Part shown: in pieces, positions 17,612 through 26,787 of the stretch
How the letters are laid out: every line of letters starts with the position of its first letter
How positions within the stretch are numbered: the first letter of the stretch is position 1
NCBI RefSeq assembly: GCF_009765875.1
Contig: NZ_LMUP01000008.1
Coordinates: 170,938-234,937 of the forward strand
Reading direction: 5' to 3'
Length of the DNA stretch: 64,000 nucleotides
Source of the DNA: Pedobacter sp. L105
GTDB taxonomy: Bacteria > Bacteroidota > Bacteroidia > Sphingobacteriales > Sphingobacteriaceae
Translations under genes and position numbers: made by a program
The notes under the pieces: generated by a model
What the model was told of the DNA's origin: nothing
Databases searched by the model: none
The model's input: only the letters and a program-made list of their open reading frames with translations

Positions 17612-20017
17612 TTAATTACGGAGGGGTTTACCTTTAGTTACAATACTCTGAATACGTTCCAGTGTTTTTCTTTCCCCGCAAAGCGATAGAAAAACTTCTC
17701 TCTCCAGATCCAGCAAATACTGTTCTGTAACTTCAGTAGGAGAAGACAGATCTCCGCCGCACATGACGTAACCCAGTTTCTCTGAGATTTTTTTATCATG
17801 TTCCGAAATGTAATGTCCTGAAAACATCGTATTGGCCCCTGCATATACAATTCCCAGGCCTTGTTTACCCAATACCCTGATATCTTTTCTCCGTACCGGC
17901 TGGGTATAACCGGCATCTGCCAGTTCAATGGCTTTGGCTTTTGCGTCGGCAATCAGCCTGCTCCTGTTTATAGAGATTGCATATTTATCTTTTTGCAAAT
18001 AGCCCAGCTCAAATGCCTCGGCTGCAGAAGTGGATACTTTTGCCATGGCTACCGTAAGAAAACGGTCTTTTAATACATTTTGAACAATCTGATCGGCTTT
18101 ATACTCATCCGAAGCACGTAAAGCAAACTCTTTACTCCCGCCGCCGCCGGGGATAAGGCCTACCCCAAACTCTACCAGCCCCATATAAGTTTCGGCATTC
18201 AGCTGTACATGATCAGCATGGAGGCTAAACTCACATCCACCGCCTAAAGCAAGGTTATGAGGAGCCACCACTACCGGAATAGAAGAATACCTGATCCGCA
18301 TAGATGTATTCTGAAATGCCCTGACCGCCATGTTTAACTCATCCCAATCCTGTTCCACTGCCATCATAAAGATCATCCCTACATTGGCCCCTGCAGAAAA
18401 ATTAGCTCCGTCATTTCCAATAACCAGACCTCTGTAATCTTTCTCTGCAAGATCGATCGCCTTATTAATTGCCTGTAGTGTGTCTCCACCAATAGTATTC
18501 ATCTTGGAATGGAACTCAACATTCAGGATTCCATCACCCAGATCAATAATAGAAGCCCCGGAGTTTTTCCAGATGGTTTTATTGCCGCGGATATTGTCCA
18601 GGATAATAAACTCATCTGCACCTGGCAATGATTGATAACTTTTGGAAGGAATATCATAATACTTTTTAATCCCATCTTCTACTTTATAAAAGGACGTATG
18701 GCCGGCAGCAAGCATATCATGTACCCATCCGGCAGCTTCATGTCCATACTTTTTCATGCCTTCCAGCGATTCTGTTATACCTACAGCATCCCAGATTTCA
18801 AAAGGACCAAGGTCCCATCCAAAACCGGCACGCATGGCATCATCAATTCTGTACAATTCATCAGAAATCTCAGGAATACGGTCAGATACATACTCAAATA
18901 GTCCAAATGAAGAAGACCTGAAAACTTCAGCAGCTTTATCCTTGCCAGCTGCAAAAACCTTCATCCGGTCTTTAACATTTTCAATAGACTTGGTCAGATC
19001 GAGCGTAGCCGACTTCACTTTTTCCTGCGGACGGTATTCCAGTGTTTTTAAATCAAGCGCCAGTATTTCAGTTTTACCTTCCGCAGTTTTTATTTTTTTA
19101 TAGAAACCCTGTTTAGTTTTATCGCCCAGCCATTTGTTTTCTTCCATCTTCACCACATATCCGGGAAGCTGGAATAAATCATGGGCTTTATCATTGGGAA
19201 CATTATCATATAATCCTTTGGCTACTTTGATCATGGTATCTAAACCAACCACGTCAGAGGTTCGGAAAGTTGCAGATTTAGGCCTTCCCAGAGCAGGGCC
19301 CGTAAACTTATCTACCTCCTCTACCGTAAGGTCTAACTTTTCAACCAGGTGCAACAATGCCATGATTGCATAAACGCCCACCCTATTAGCAATAAAGGCA
19401 GGAGTATCTTTACATAAAACAGTAGTTTTACCCAGGAACTTATCTCCATAGAACAGGAGAAAATCTACAATTTCCGGTTTTGTATCTGGTGTTGGAATAA
19501 TTTCCAGCAAACGCAGGTAACGTGGAGGGTTAAAAAAGTGTGTTCCGCAGAAACAGGCTTTAAAATCTTCGCTTCTTCCCTCTGCCATCAGGTGGATAGG
19601 AATACCGGAAGTATTAGAAGTGACCAGTGTTCCGGCTTTACGAAACTGTTCAACCTGTTTGAATACCTTTTTCTTGATATCCAGGTTCTCTACTACCACC
19701 TCAATGATCCAGTCGACACCTGCAATCTTTGGCATGTCATCTTCAAAATTACCTGTGGCAATCCTGTTTACTACCTCTTTGGTATATACCGGTGAAGGAT
19801 TAGTTTTAATGGCATTTTGCAAAGCCGCATTTACAATACGGTTTTTTACTGCAGGATGATCAGCAGTTAACCCTTTCGCTGTTTCTTCGGGAAGAAGCTC
19901 TTTGGACGCTATATCTAACAACAATACTTCTACACCTATATTCGCAAAGTGACAAGCAATGCGTGAACCCATGATACCAGAGCCCAAAACCGCTACTTTA
20001 TTTATCTTTTTGTTCAT
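17612..20017 (-). CDS. fadN: 3-hydroxyacyl-CoA dehydrogenase / enoyl-CoA hydratase bifunctional protein (FadN type)
   Basis: An 801-residue two-domain enzyme for the middle steps of beta-oxidation. The dehydrogenase comes first: NAD motif GSGIMG at 12-17, the SNTSGIPI stretch, and HFFNPPRYLRLLEIIPTPDT around 150-170, then two helical C-terminal dehydrogenase repeats to about 430. The hydratase comes second (about 490-700), with FSAGANVGMI, LALGGGCEFSLHAD and GLVEFGVGLIPGGGG, which keep both catalytic Glu positions. This order is that of FadN and the opposite of enterobacterial FadB. The start overlaps the marR stop by 20 bp, so the regulator and enzyme are translationally coupled. Confidence 0.94.
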   Translation of the reverse strand: MNKKINKVAVLGSGIMGSRIACHFANIGVEVLLLDIASKELLPEETAKGLTADHPAVKNRIVNAALQNAIKTNPSPVYTKEVVNRIATGNFEDDMPKIAGVDWIIEVVVENLDIKKKVFKQVEQFRKAGTLVTSNTSGIPIHLMAEGRSEDFKACFCGTHFFNPPRYLRLLEIIPTPDTKPEIVDFLLFYGDKFLGKTTVLCKDTPAFIANRVGVYAIMALLHLVEKLDLTVEEVDKFTGPALGRPKSATFRTSDVVGLDTMIKVAKGLYDNVPNDKAHDLFQLPGYVVKMEENKWLGDKTKQGFYKKIKTAEGKTEILALDLKTLEYRPQEKVKSATLDLTKSIENVKDRMKVFAAGKDKAAEVFRSSSFGLFEYVSDRIPEISDELYRIDDAMRAGFGWDLGPFEIWDAVGITESLEGMKKYGHEAAGWVHDMLAAGHTSFYKVEDGIKKYYDIPSKSYQSLPGADEFIILDNIRGNKTIWKNSGASIIDLGDGILNVEFHSKMNTIGGDTLQAINKAIDLAEKDYRGLVIGNDGANFSAGANVGMIFMMAVEQDWDELNMAVRAFQNTSMRIRYSSIPVVVAPHNLALGGGCEFSLHADHVQLNAETYMGLVEFGVGLIPGGGGSKEFALRASDEYKADQIVQNVLKDRFLTVAMAKVSTSAAEAFELGYLQKDKYAISINRSRLIADAKAKAIELADAGYTQPVRRKDIRVLGKQGLGIVYAGANTMFSGHYISEHDKKISEKLGYVMCGGDLSSPTEVTEQYLLDLEREVFLSLCGERKTLERIQSIVTKGKPLRN

Positions 20018-20456
20018 TGTTTTCTGTACTTACTGTATACGCTAAAGTGAGTTTATTTAATTTCTGTAAACCGTTAACCAAATGGTTCTTCTCCTGTATG
20101 GTCAGGTTATTACCCAGGTATTCATTAAACGACCTTACCACCGCTTTTGCCAGCTGTCGCTTTTCCCGTCCGTAATCGGTAAGGAATACCTTTACCGATC
20201 TTTTATCTCCGGATGCCGCCTCCCGGTAAATCAATCCTGATTCTTCCATATTACTCAGCATTCTGGACAAGCTGGTTGCTTTTACGCCCAGTAAGCCGGC
20301 AAGCTGCGATACGGCAGTCCCGTCTTTATCAATATTAATCAGCACATAACCAATGGCTTGTGTAATTCCAAAACCAGAGGCAACCTGATTATACGTATTG
20401 GCAACATTCTGCCAGGTCACCTTTAATAAATAATCTATAGTCTCCTGTTGTTTCAT
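19998..20456 (-). CDS. MarR-family regulator of the fad operon
   Basis: A 152-residue winged-helix regulator. The recognition region is AVSQLAGLLGVKATSLSRMLSNMEESGLIYRE and the wing SGDKRSVKVFLTDYGRE, both standard for MarR. It is the first gene of the beta-oxidation operon, and its 3' end overlaps fadN by 20 bp. It therefore most likely represses its own operon and is released by an acyl-CoA or fatty acid; that ligand is inference. A perfect palindrome, TATGC-TT-GCATA, lies 8-19 bp upstream of its start at the predicted transcription start. Confidence 0.9.
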   Translation of the reverse strand: MKQQETIDYLLKVTWQNVANTYNQVASGFGITQAIGYVLINIDKDGTAVSQLAGLLGVKATSLSRMLSNMEESGLIYREAASGDKRSVKVFLTDYGREKRQLAKAVVRSFNEYLGNNLTIQEKNHLVNGLQKLNKLTLAYTVSTENNEQKDK

Positions 20457-20463
20457 TAATTAC

Positions 20464-20475
20464 TATGCTTGCATA
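20464..20475 (-). promoter_or_regulatory. Candidate MarR operator of the fad operon
   Basis: A perfect inverted repeat TATGC-TT-GCATA directly downstream of the -7 box, covering the expected transcription start. A further CTTGCAT/ATGCAAG pair (20468-20474 and 20502-20508) brackets the promoter. Confidence 0.5.
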
Positions 20476-20476
20476 A

Positions 20477-20507
20477 CAAAGCTAATTAATATATTCTGCC
20501 GATGCAA
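20477..20507 (-). promoter_or_regulatory. Promoter of the marR-fadN-fadA-fadE operon
   Basis: TTG (20505-20507) and TAGCTTTG (20477-20484) on the minus strand are 20 nt apart, matching the Bacteroidota -33/-7 consensus. The transcript would begin near 20472. Confidence 0.6.
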
Positions 20508-20524
20508 GTAAAAAAAAGCAAAAA

Positions 20525-20560
20525 AAAAGAGCCGCCGGAACTGAATCCGGCGGCTCTTTT
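20525..20560 (-). terminator. Rho-independent terminator of the ompA-like gene
   Basis: A perfect 11-bp stem GAGCCGCCGGA / TCCGGCGGCTC with a 6-nt loop. The minus-strand 3' side continues into a long T-run, so it terminates the OmpA gene upstream of the fad operon promoter. Confidence 0.9.
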
Positions 20561-20576
20561 AAGTGTTGTTTTAAGA

Positions 20577-21920
20577 CTAGTAGATAGTAAATTCTACACG
20601 TCTGTTTTTCTGACGTCCAGCTGCAGTTTTGTTACTTGCAATTGGTTGATTCATACCATAACCTGTAGCTTCAATTCTTGATCCATTTGCACCTTTACTA
20701 ACCAGGTAAGCTTTGATCGACTCAGCTCTGGCTTTAGATAATCTCATGTTCAGATCTTTTGAACCTGTGTTATCTGTGTGACCAGCTAATTTCAGACTGA
20801 TATTTTTAGTAGACAATAAGTTTGCTACGCGATCCAATGTAGGGAAAGAGTGAGCTCTGATTGTAGCTTTACCTAAATCAAATTCTAAGTTTCTAATCGC
20901 TTCTCTAACTACACGACGATCTTCTTCAGTAATGATTACTTTTTCGTTAGTTACAGGAGCAGGAACTACTAATGGACATCCAGATCCGTCAACTACAGTA
21001 TTTGCAGGAGTACCAGGACATTTATCCAATTTATCTGCAACACCGTCACCGTCTGAATCTTTCAACAGATCATCCATATCAGATCTCAATTTAGCATTTT
21101 CAGCTTTTTGCTGATCTAAATCACTTTTCAATGAACCTGCTAATGCTTTAGCTTGTAACGCTTCTTCATAAGTAGCAGCTACCGGGTTGCTGAAAGCTAA
21201 TTGTTTTCCTTTACCCAAAGCAAATTCTAAACCTGCATGTGCATAGTTGAATTTGTCACTATTTCCATTACGGTAAGTACCATCAAGGTTATCACCATCA
21301 ACAAAATAAACTGACCATCCTAAATCCAGATTGATTTTTTCAGACAATTTAACTTTAGCACCAATTCCAACAGGAATAACTAATTCACTGATGTCTTTAC
21401 CACCACCAAAATCACTTACTGTTCCATTAGCAGCAGTAACTGTTGGTTTGTAACCAGATAAACCAGCACCACCTGTTACATACAATTGCAGGATGTTCTG
21501 TTTTTTAAACATATCGATGTTAAAAAGATTCACCTCTGCATTTAAACTGGCAGCATAGTTTAATTTAGTTTTGAAAGCAGTATTGTTTCCATCATTAGGC
21601 GTAAAACCACTTTTGTAAGCAGAAGAATTGTCAGCTTTTAACGTTCCTCTGATTCCATCTAATCTCAGGGAGAAGTATGAAGTGAATTGTTTTTTAATAT
21701 ATACACCATATCCGAAGTCCGATTTCCAATCAGAAAAATCATTCTTACCTCCCAGAGGAGATATTGGAGAAAGAATTCCTGCATTTACGCCGAAAGACCA
21801 GGTACTGAACTGCTCAGCAGGTGTAGTTGTACTCATTGGTGTTGTCTGTGCATTTGCAGCTCCTCCAATAAATAGTGCCGCTATTGCTACCGGCAAGCTT
21901 TTGAATAATTTGTGTTTCAT
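20577..21920 (-). CDS. OmpA-family outer-membrane protein with thrombospondin type 3 repeat
   Basis: A 447-residue major outer-membrane protein that ties the membrane to peptidoglycan. It has a signal peptide cleaved after ANAQ (about residue 24), an N-terminal 8-stranded-barrel region (about 40-235, alternating aromatic strands), a linker with a short coiled-coil (AGSLKSDLDQQKAENAKLRSDMDDLL), a calcium-binding TSP3 motif DSDGDGVADKLDKCPGTP, and a C-terminal OmpA domain with LAGHTDNTGSKDLNMRLSKARAESI and GRQKNRRVEFTIY, including the Asp and Arg that bind diaminopimelate. It is transcribed alone, ahead of a strong terminator. Such proteins are usually very abundant in this phylum. Confidence 0.93.
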   Translation of the reverse strand: MKHKLFKSLPVAIAALFIGGAANAQTTPMSTTTPAEQFSTWSFGVNAGILSPISPLGGKNDFSDWKSDFGYGVYIKKQFTSYFSLRLDGIRGTLKADNSSAYKSGFTPNDGNNTAFKTKLNYAASLNAEVNLFNIDMFKKQNILQLYVTGGAGLSGYKPTVTAANGTVSDFGGGKDISELVIPVGIGAKVKLSEKINLDLGWSVYFVDGDNLDGTYRNGNSDKFNYAHAGLEFALGKGKQLAFSNPVAATYEEALQAKALAGSLKSDLDQQKAENAKLRSDMDDLLKDSDGDGVADKLDKCPGTPANTVVDGSGCPLVVPAPVTNEKVIITEEDRRVVREAIRNLEFDLGKATIRAHSFPTLDRVANLLSTKNISLKLAGHTDNTGSKDLNMRLSKARAESIKAYLVSKGANGSRIEATGYGMNQPIASNKTAAGRQKNRRVEFTIY

Positions 21921-22112
21921 AATATGGGTTTAATAAAAATTTAGTTCCATTTTCCTTACCGAGCAATATTTGTACCAAAAGGATTATATATCATATAAAT
22001 ACCTTCTGTTCCTATTTTAACCCATAAATTGTACCTTTAAACAATCAAAAAAAAAGGATCTGATTGCTTAAAATCAAATACATCTATTTGTGTGGTTTAG
22101 CTACTATATTCC

Positions 22113-23885
22113 CTAAGCTTTATAATCTTCTGCTTCCTTGTACAACCTTTCTATCAGGGCCATATTTTTTTCCAGGATTACTTTTCTTTTGAGGCTCAGC
22201 TTAGGAGATAATTCACCATCTTCAATATTCCATTCTTTAGTGAGTAAAACAAAACGTTTCACCTGTTCCCATTTACCGAATTCTACTGAACCACGGGCAA
22301 TCTCCTGATGATACTTTTCGAGAACCAGAGGATTTTTAATCATCTCTTCATTAGTAGAATAGCTAATTTCTTTCTTTTCGCACCAGGCTTTTAGTGCGGT
22401 GAAATTAGGCACAATCAATGCCGATGGAAATTTGCGATTTTCCCCCAGCACCATGATCTGTTCAATTAATACCGATTCCTTATATTTATTTTCCAATAGC
22501 TGCGGAGCAACATATTTACCGCCTGCTGTTTTAAAGATCTCTTTCTTCCGGTCTGTAATTTTCAGAAATTTCCCCTGTATCAACTCGCCAATATCCCCGG
22601 TATGAAACCATCCGCCGGCATCTATTGTTTCTGCCGTAAGGTCGTCTCTTTTATAATACCCTTTCATGACATGATGTCCCCTTGTCAGTACTTCTCCATC
22701 TTCGGCAATCTTAATCTCCACCCCATTAATCGCCGCCCCTACTGTTCCGAACATAGTTTCACCCGGGTGATTCGTAGCAATGACCGGAGAAGTCTCAGTT
22801 AAACCATACCCTTCATAGACAGGTATCCCTGCTGCCCGGAATATCCGGTTTAAACGTGGATTTAATGCAGCTCCGCCTGAAATGATAGCAAGGATATCCC
22901 CACCAAGTGCCTCTCTCCACTTTTGAAAGACCAGCTTACTGGCAATTCCTAACTGTAAACGGTAAAACCAGCTGCTTTGAATTTCATATTTCTCTCCCAA
23001 AGCTACCGACCAAAAGAAAATATTTCTTTTTATACCTGTAAGCGCTTTTCCCCTTTCCATGATCTTATCATAAACTTTCTCCAGTAACCTTGGAACAGTA
23101 CAAAAAATATTAGGTTTTACAAACTGGATATCAGCTACTATCGTATCCATACTCTCTGCATAATAAACAGATACATCGCTATAGAGGTACAGGTAAAACA
23201 GCATCCGCTCAAAAATATGCGACAGCGGCAAAAAACTCACCGCTTTCTTGATATCATGTGGTACCACTGCAGCAGAATTTTTAAAATTCTGAACCAGGTT
23301 ATTGTGCGTCAGCATGACGCCTTTTGGCGTACCTGTAGTACCGGAGGTATAGATCAGTGTTAGTGTATCTTCGGGCATAACCGCGTCACGATATGGATCC
23401 AGATCAATACTTTCCAGACCAGCACCTGCATCAACCAGGGCCATCCAGTTGATCGCCCCTTCCACCTGATCAAAGGTATAGAGTTTAACAGAAAGATGAG
23501 CTGCTTCGGTTACTGCCTTTACTTTTTTATACAGGATTTCATCCGCCAAAAATATGATACTTACTTCTGCGTTCTCCAGAATAAATTTAATATCATGCTC
23601 GGCTAAGGTAGGATAGAGCGGCACCTGCAGTGCACCGATCTGCGTGATCGCAAAATCTGTAACATTCCACTCCGGCCTGTTATGAGACATTACAGCTATT
23701 TTAGAGCCTTTAGTTATTCCCAAACCAATAAAACTTCTGCTCAGGGAGTCTGCAGTATCAGAAAGCTTTTGAGTACTGTACTTTTCCCACACTCCATTTA
23801 CCTTGCTATTGAGCAGGTTATCTTTTGGAAACTTCTCCAGATTATATTTGAGGAGATCAAATACTCTTGTGACAGTTACTGGCAT
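22113..23885 (-). CDS. fadD: Long-chain acyl-CoA synthetase (AMP-forming)
   Basis: A 590-residue adenylate-forming ligase that activates fatty acids to acyl-CoA via an acyl-AMP. The P-loop-like motif YTSGTTGTPKGV is at 179-190. The other ANL signatures are VYEGYGLTETSPV, GWFHTGDIGE and ITDRKKEIFKTAGGKYVAP, the last being close to the long-chain ACSL/FAA type with an internal lid (KESVLIEQIMVLGENRKFPSALIVPN). It lies 192 bp upstream of the OmpA gene and near the fad operon but has its own promoter box at 23927-23934. It would supply acyl-CoA for FadE. Confidence 0.93.
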   Translation of the reverse strand: MPVTVTRVFDLLKYNLEKFPKDNLLNSKVNGVWEKYSTQKLSDTADSLSRSFIGLGITKGSKIAVMSHNRPEWNVTDFAITQIGALQVPLYPTLAEHDIKFILENAEVSIIFLADEILYKKVKAVTEAAHLSVKLYTFDQVEGAINWMALVDAGAGLESIDLDPYRDAVMPEDTLTLIYTSGTTGTPKGVMLTHNNLVQNFKNSAAVVPHDIKKAVSFLPLSHIFERMLFYLYLYSDVSVYYAESMDTIVADIQFVKPNIFCTVPRLLEKVYDKIMERGKALTGIKRNIFFWSVALGEKYEIQSSWFYRLQLGIASKLVFQKWREALGGDILAIISGGAALNPRLNRIFRAAGIPVYEGYGLTETSPVIATNHPGETMFGTVGAAINGVEIKIAEDGEVLTRGHHVMKGYYKRDDLTAETIDAGGWFHTGDIGELIQGKFLKITDRKKEIFKTAGGKYVAPQLLENKYKESVLIEQIMVLGENRKFPSALIVPNFTALKAWCEKKEISYSTNEEMIKNPLVLEKYHQEIARGSVEFGKWEQVKRFVLLTKEWNIEDGELSPKLSLKRKVILEKNMALIERLYKEAEDYKA

Positions 23886-24223
23886 ATACTTGGTTATTTA
23901 ATTATAATTGCTTTTCTAATTTATAACAAAATTAGTTACGGATGAAATAGCATATTCCAAATCTAACAAATTATTTTTCTGCGCAAAGCGAATTTGTCTT
24001 ATACACAATTACGATTGACAAAGGCCCATTTTTGCTAATTATTTATAAAAGCCTTAATTTTTCTACAAAAAACATCAACAAAAACTCAAACGGCATAATA
24101 ATTGTTCAACCGAAATTTATAATTAATCTTATCCAATTACTATGAAACTAGTATAAGCTTATCACATATACATTAATGAAAGGCTTATAATTGCTTCATA
24201 ATCACTAACAAACAAATAATCAT
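23886..24223. other. AT-rich divergent intergenic region (338 bp)
   Basis: The region between the acyl-CoA synthetase gene and the small barrel protein gene. It holds the minus-strand box at 23927-23934 and otherwise AT-rich sequence. I see no open frame with coding character, no strong hairpin and no repeat in it. Confidence 0.6.
23927..23934 (-). promoter_or_regulatory. Candidate -7 promoter box of the acyl-CoA synthetase gene
   Basis: TAATTTTG on the minus strand matches TAnnTTTG. A TTTG sequence lies about 23 nt further upstream (23958-23961). The 5' leader would be about 37 nt. Confidence 0.45.
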
Positions 24224-24703
24224 ATGAAAAAAGTATTTACTATACTTTGTTTAACAATTATCGCGGCTTTTGCGATACAAACGTCTTCAAAAGCACAAGG
24301 CTATGACAATGCTATCGGCGGACGTTTTGGTGAAGCTAACGGGGTTACTTTTAAAACTACGCTTGGAGAAAATAAAATGCTGGACCTGATCGCCAACTTC
24401 AGGTCCCATGACGGTTACAGATATTTCAGGGTAACCGGCCTGTATGAGATCTACAATCCTATTACCAATGCGCCCGGCTTAAACTGGTACTATGGAGTTG
24501 GTGGAAGTATAGGTTCGGCAAAATACATCTATACAGACAATACAGATCTCTATCTCTCTGTTGACGGCGTTTTAGGTCTGGATTATAAATTTGCAGATGC
24601 ACCTATTAATATCTCGCTGGACTGGAAACCAGCCATACAGTTATCACCAGATTCAAATTTTGATGCTTCAGGTTTAGGGCTATCAGTTCGTTTCACTTTC
24701 TAA
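24224..24703 (+). CDS. Small secreted beta-barrel-like protein, function unknown
   Basis: A 159-residue protein with a signal peptide (MKKVFTILCLTIIAAFAIQTSSKAQ). The mature part is made of alternating short strands with Gly and aromatic residues (IGGRFGEANGVTFKTTL, YRYFRVTGLYEIY, WYYGVGGSIGSAKYIY, LSVRFTF) and ends in Phe, as do small 8-stranded outer-membrane barrels. I do not recognise a named family. It is a single gene between a divergent acyl-CoA synthetase gene and a bidirectional terminator. Confidence 0.7.
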   Translation: MKKVFTILCLTIIAAFAIQTSSKAQGYDNAIGGRFGEANGVTFKTTLGENKMLDLIANFRSHDGYRYFRVTGLYEIYNPITNAPGLNWYYGVGGSIGSAKYIYTDNTDLYLSVDGVLGLDYKFADAPINISLDWKPAIQLSPDSNFDASGLGLSVRFTF

Positions 24704-24720
24704 CAAAACATACTTTAATA

Positions 24721-24754
24721 AAAAAAGGCGCAGGTTAAATCCTGCGCCTTTTTT
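24721..24754. terminator. Bidirectional Rho-independent terminator
   Basis: A perfect 14-bp stem AAAAAAGGCGCAGG / CCTGCGCCTTTTTT with a 6-nt loop, lying between the convergent barrel gene and the M61 peptidase gene. Poly-A and poly-T flanks allow use from both sides. Confidence 0.9.
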
Positions 24755-24768
24755 ATTAACCTGCAGGC

Positions 24769-26562
24769 TTAAATCCCCATCCACTTTCTTAATATCTTTT
24801 TCTGAATCTCACTCGGCGGGGTATCCATCGAAGGTTCGAGTTTCACGTTTGGATTAGCCTTTATGGTCACCTTTATAACCATTTCTGATTCATCCCTTTT
24901 GATTTTTACGGAAATGACATCACCTACTTTTTTACTCAGTAGCGCAGCCATTCTTTCTACCGGTGCCTCTGCCGGTAAATCACCAATACTGATCACTTCA
25001 TCCCCTACATTGAGTCCATCTACCCAGGCACTGGAATTGCGGGAAACAGCAATAATGTAAATGTGCCCATCAGTTTTTCTGCTTGCCAGCCCCAGGTAAG
25101 GGATACTTTTACCTTCATTGGCATCCACCACCTTTATACCTGCATAACCAAAATATTTAGCGTATTCAACAGTAGCGGTGCCATCTACATATTTTGCCCA
25201 GAAATCAGTAAAACTAATTCCACTGATTTTCTCTGCCATAGCCTTGAACTCTTCATCGCTATAGCCTTTTCCTGTCAGCTTACATTGTGTATACATCGCT
25301 TTCATTACATCATCCAGGCTCCGGGTACCACCTGTTGCATGTGAAATTTCCAGGTCCATCAGCATTCCTGCTATCTCACCTTTATTATAATAGGATACAC
25401 TTGAATTATTTGAATTTTCATTCGGCCTGTAATATTTTATCCAGGCATCAAAACTGGCTTCCGCCATAGACTGTACTTTTGCGCCCGGGGTATTCATTAC
25501 GGCAGAAAGCGCATTGATAAGGGTAGACAAATATTCATCAGGACTCAAAAAGCCCGCGCGCAGCATGATCTTATTCTCATAATAGGCAGTAAATCCCTCA
25601 GCAATCCAGAGATCAGTTGTATAATTTTCATTTTCATAATCAAATGGGCCCAGTGCAATGGGACGCAAACGTTTCACATTCCATAAATGATGATACTCAT
25701 GTGCCACTAAACTCAAAAATCCTTTATACCCCTCCTCACTCCCATAAGTATCTCTGCCTACACCTAGTACAGCAGAATTGGAATGTTCCAGTCCACCCCC
25801 TCCCCTTGATAAATTATGAACAATGAAGGTATAATTCTCATTCGGGTTTTCTCCATAAATTGCCGTTAGCTGCTCAATGATCCTGGCCATATCCAGCTTC
25901 AGCTTTTCCGCATCATAGTTTCCACCGCCATACATCGCTACTTCATGTTTCACCCCTGCGGCATTAAATCGAATGACTTCCTGATTACCTACCTCAATCG
26001 GGCTGTCATATAAAATATCAAAGTTTTTAGCGACATAGGTGAAATCCTTTCCCGGTATAGCTTTTAATCCGGTGGAGACTTTACTCCACCCGGCAAATGG
26101 AATTATTTTCACGGTGCTTTCCAGTGATAATCCTTTATCCGGATACATAAAAATTCCCGTAGGCGATAAAAAAGCATGACTGCCATCTATAAATGGGGTA
26201 CGAACGGAAACTTCAAAAGCATACACCCTATATTTTAACTGTATAGAACTGCTGTTCCCCTTATACACACGCCAGGTATTCTTCTTAAGTTTTTGAAATG
26301 AAAGTACATGCACTCCATCTGCCGCTGCAAAACCCTCAACATTTTTAGAAAACTCACGGATCAGGTAAGACCCTGGTGCCCATACCGGCATTTTAACATC
26401 AATATAGTCTTTAGCCAGACCAGAAATATTCATCTGCACTTCTACATAATGCGCCTGGGGCTCTTTAAAAGAAACTTCAAAATCAATTTTTAGTCCGGCT
26501 TGTGCCCTTATACTCCAAATCAGGATTAAAACTAACCCCAAAAACGATCTCTTATTACACAT
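24769..26562 (-). CDS. M61-family metallopeptidase with PDZ domain
   Basis: A 597-residue secreted zinc aminopeptidase of the glycyl-aminopeptidase (M61) family. It has a signal peptide to about residue 22, an N-terminal beta domain (about 25-200), and a catalytic domain with GGGGLEHSNS (254-263), HEYHH at 288-292 as the HExxH zinc site, and the third ligand E322 in WIAEGFTAYYE. A PDZ domain (about 490-590) has the GLASRKTDGHIYIIAVSRNSSAWVDGLNVGDEVISIGD pattern in pieces. M61 enzymes remove N-terminal Gly/Ala; the PDZ probably regulates or binds substrate. Its role is likely nutritional or envelope proteolysis. It is transcribed alone. Confidence 0.9.
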   Translation of the reverse strand: MCNKRSFLGLVLILIWSIRAQAGLKIDFEVSFKEPQAHYVEVQMNISGLAKDYIDVKMPVWAPGSYLIREFSKNVEGFAAADGVHVLSFQKLKKNTWRVYKGNSSSIQLKYRVYAFEVSVRTPFIDGSHAFLSPTGIFMYPDKGLSLESTVKIIPFAGWSKVSTGLKAIPGKDFTYVAKNFDILYDSPIEVGNQEVIRFNAAGVKHEVAMYGGGNYDAEKLKLDMARIIEQLTAIYGENPNENYTFIVHNLSRGGGGLEHSNSAVLGVGRDTYGSEEGYKGFLSLVAHEYHHLWNVKRLRPIALGPFDYENENYTTDLWIAEGFTAYYENKIMLRAGFLSPDEYLSTLINALSAVMNTPGAKVQSMAEASFDAWIKYYRPNENSNNSSVSYYNKGEIAGMLMDLEISHATGGTRSLDDVMKAMYTQCKLTGKGYSDEEFKAMAEKISGISFTDFWAKYVDGTATVEYAKYFGYAGIKVVDANEGKSIPYLGLASRKTDGHIYIIAVSRNSSAWVDGLNVGDEVISIGDLPAEAPVERMAALLSKKVGDVISVKIKRDESEMVIKVTIKANPNVKLEPSMDTPPSEIQKKILRKWMGI

Positions 26563-26776
26563 AATACAGTTATTACTAGCCGCAAATCTAAAAAAATAGC
26601 CGGATGCACAATTAAAATATCATGCATTGTCAACAATATCCTCTCGATCTTGTCAACAGACTTGAATAAAAATATTGAATCTCTATATTCAGGCTTAAAA
26701 AGCAGGATTGTTTTTTAAACAATGATAAAAATCAAGTTTTAAGCATCTTAAGCTAACAATTATTCAGGAAGATGAT

Positions 26777-26784
26777 TACTTTTG
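26777..26784 (+). promoter_or_regulatory. Candidate -7 box 3 bp upstream of an ATG (leaderless start)
   Basis: TACTTTTG matches TAnnTTTG and ends at 26784, while the ATG of the next gene is at 26788. The expected transcription start coincides with the A of that ATG. There is no clear -33 TTG. Confidence 0.42.
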
Positions 26785-26787
26785 TGT

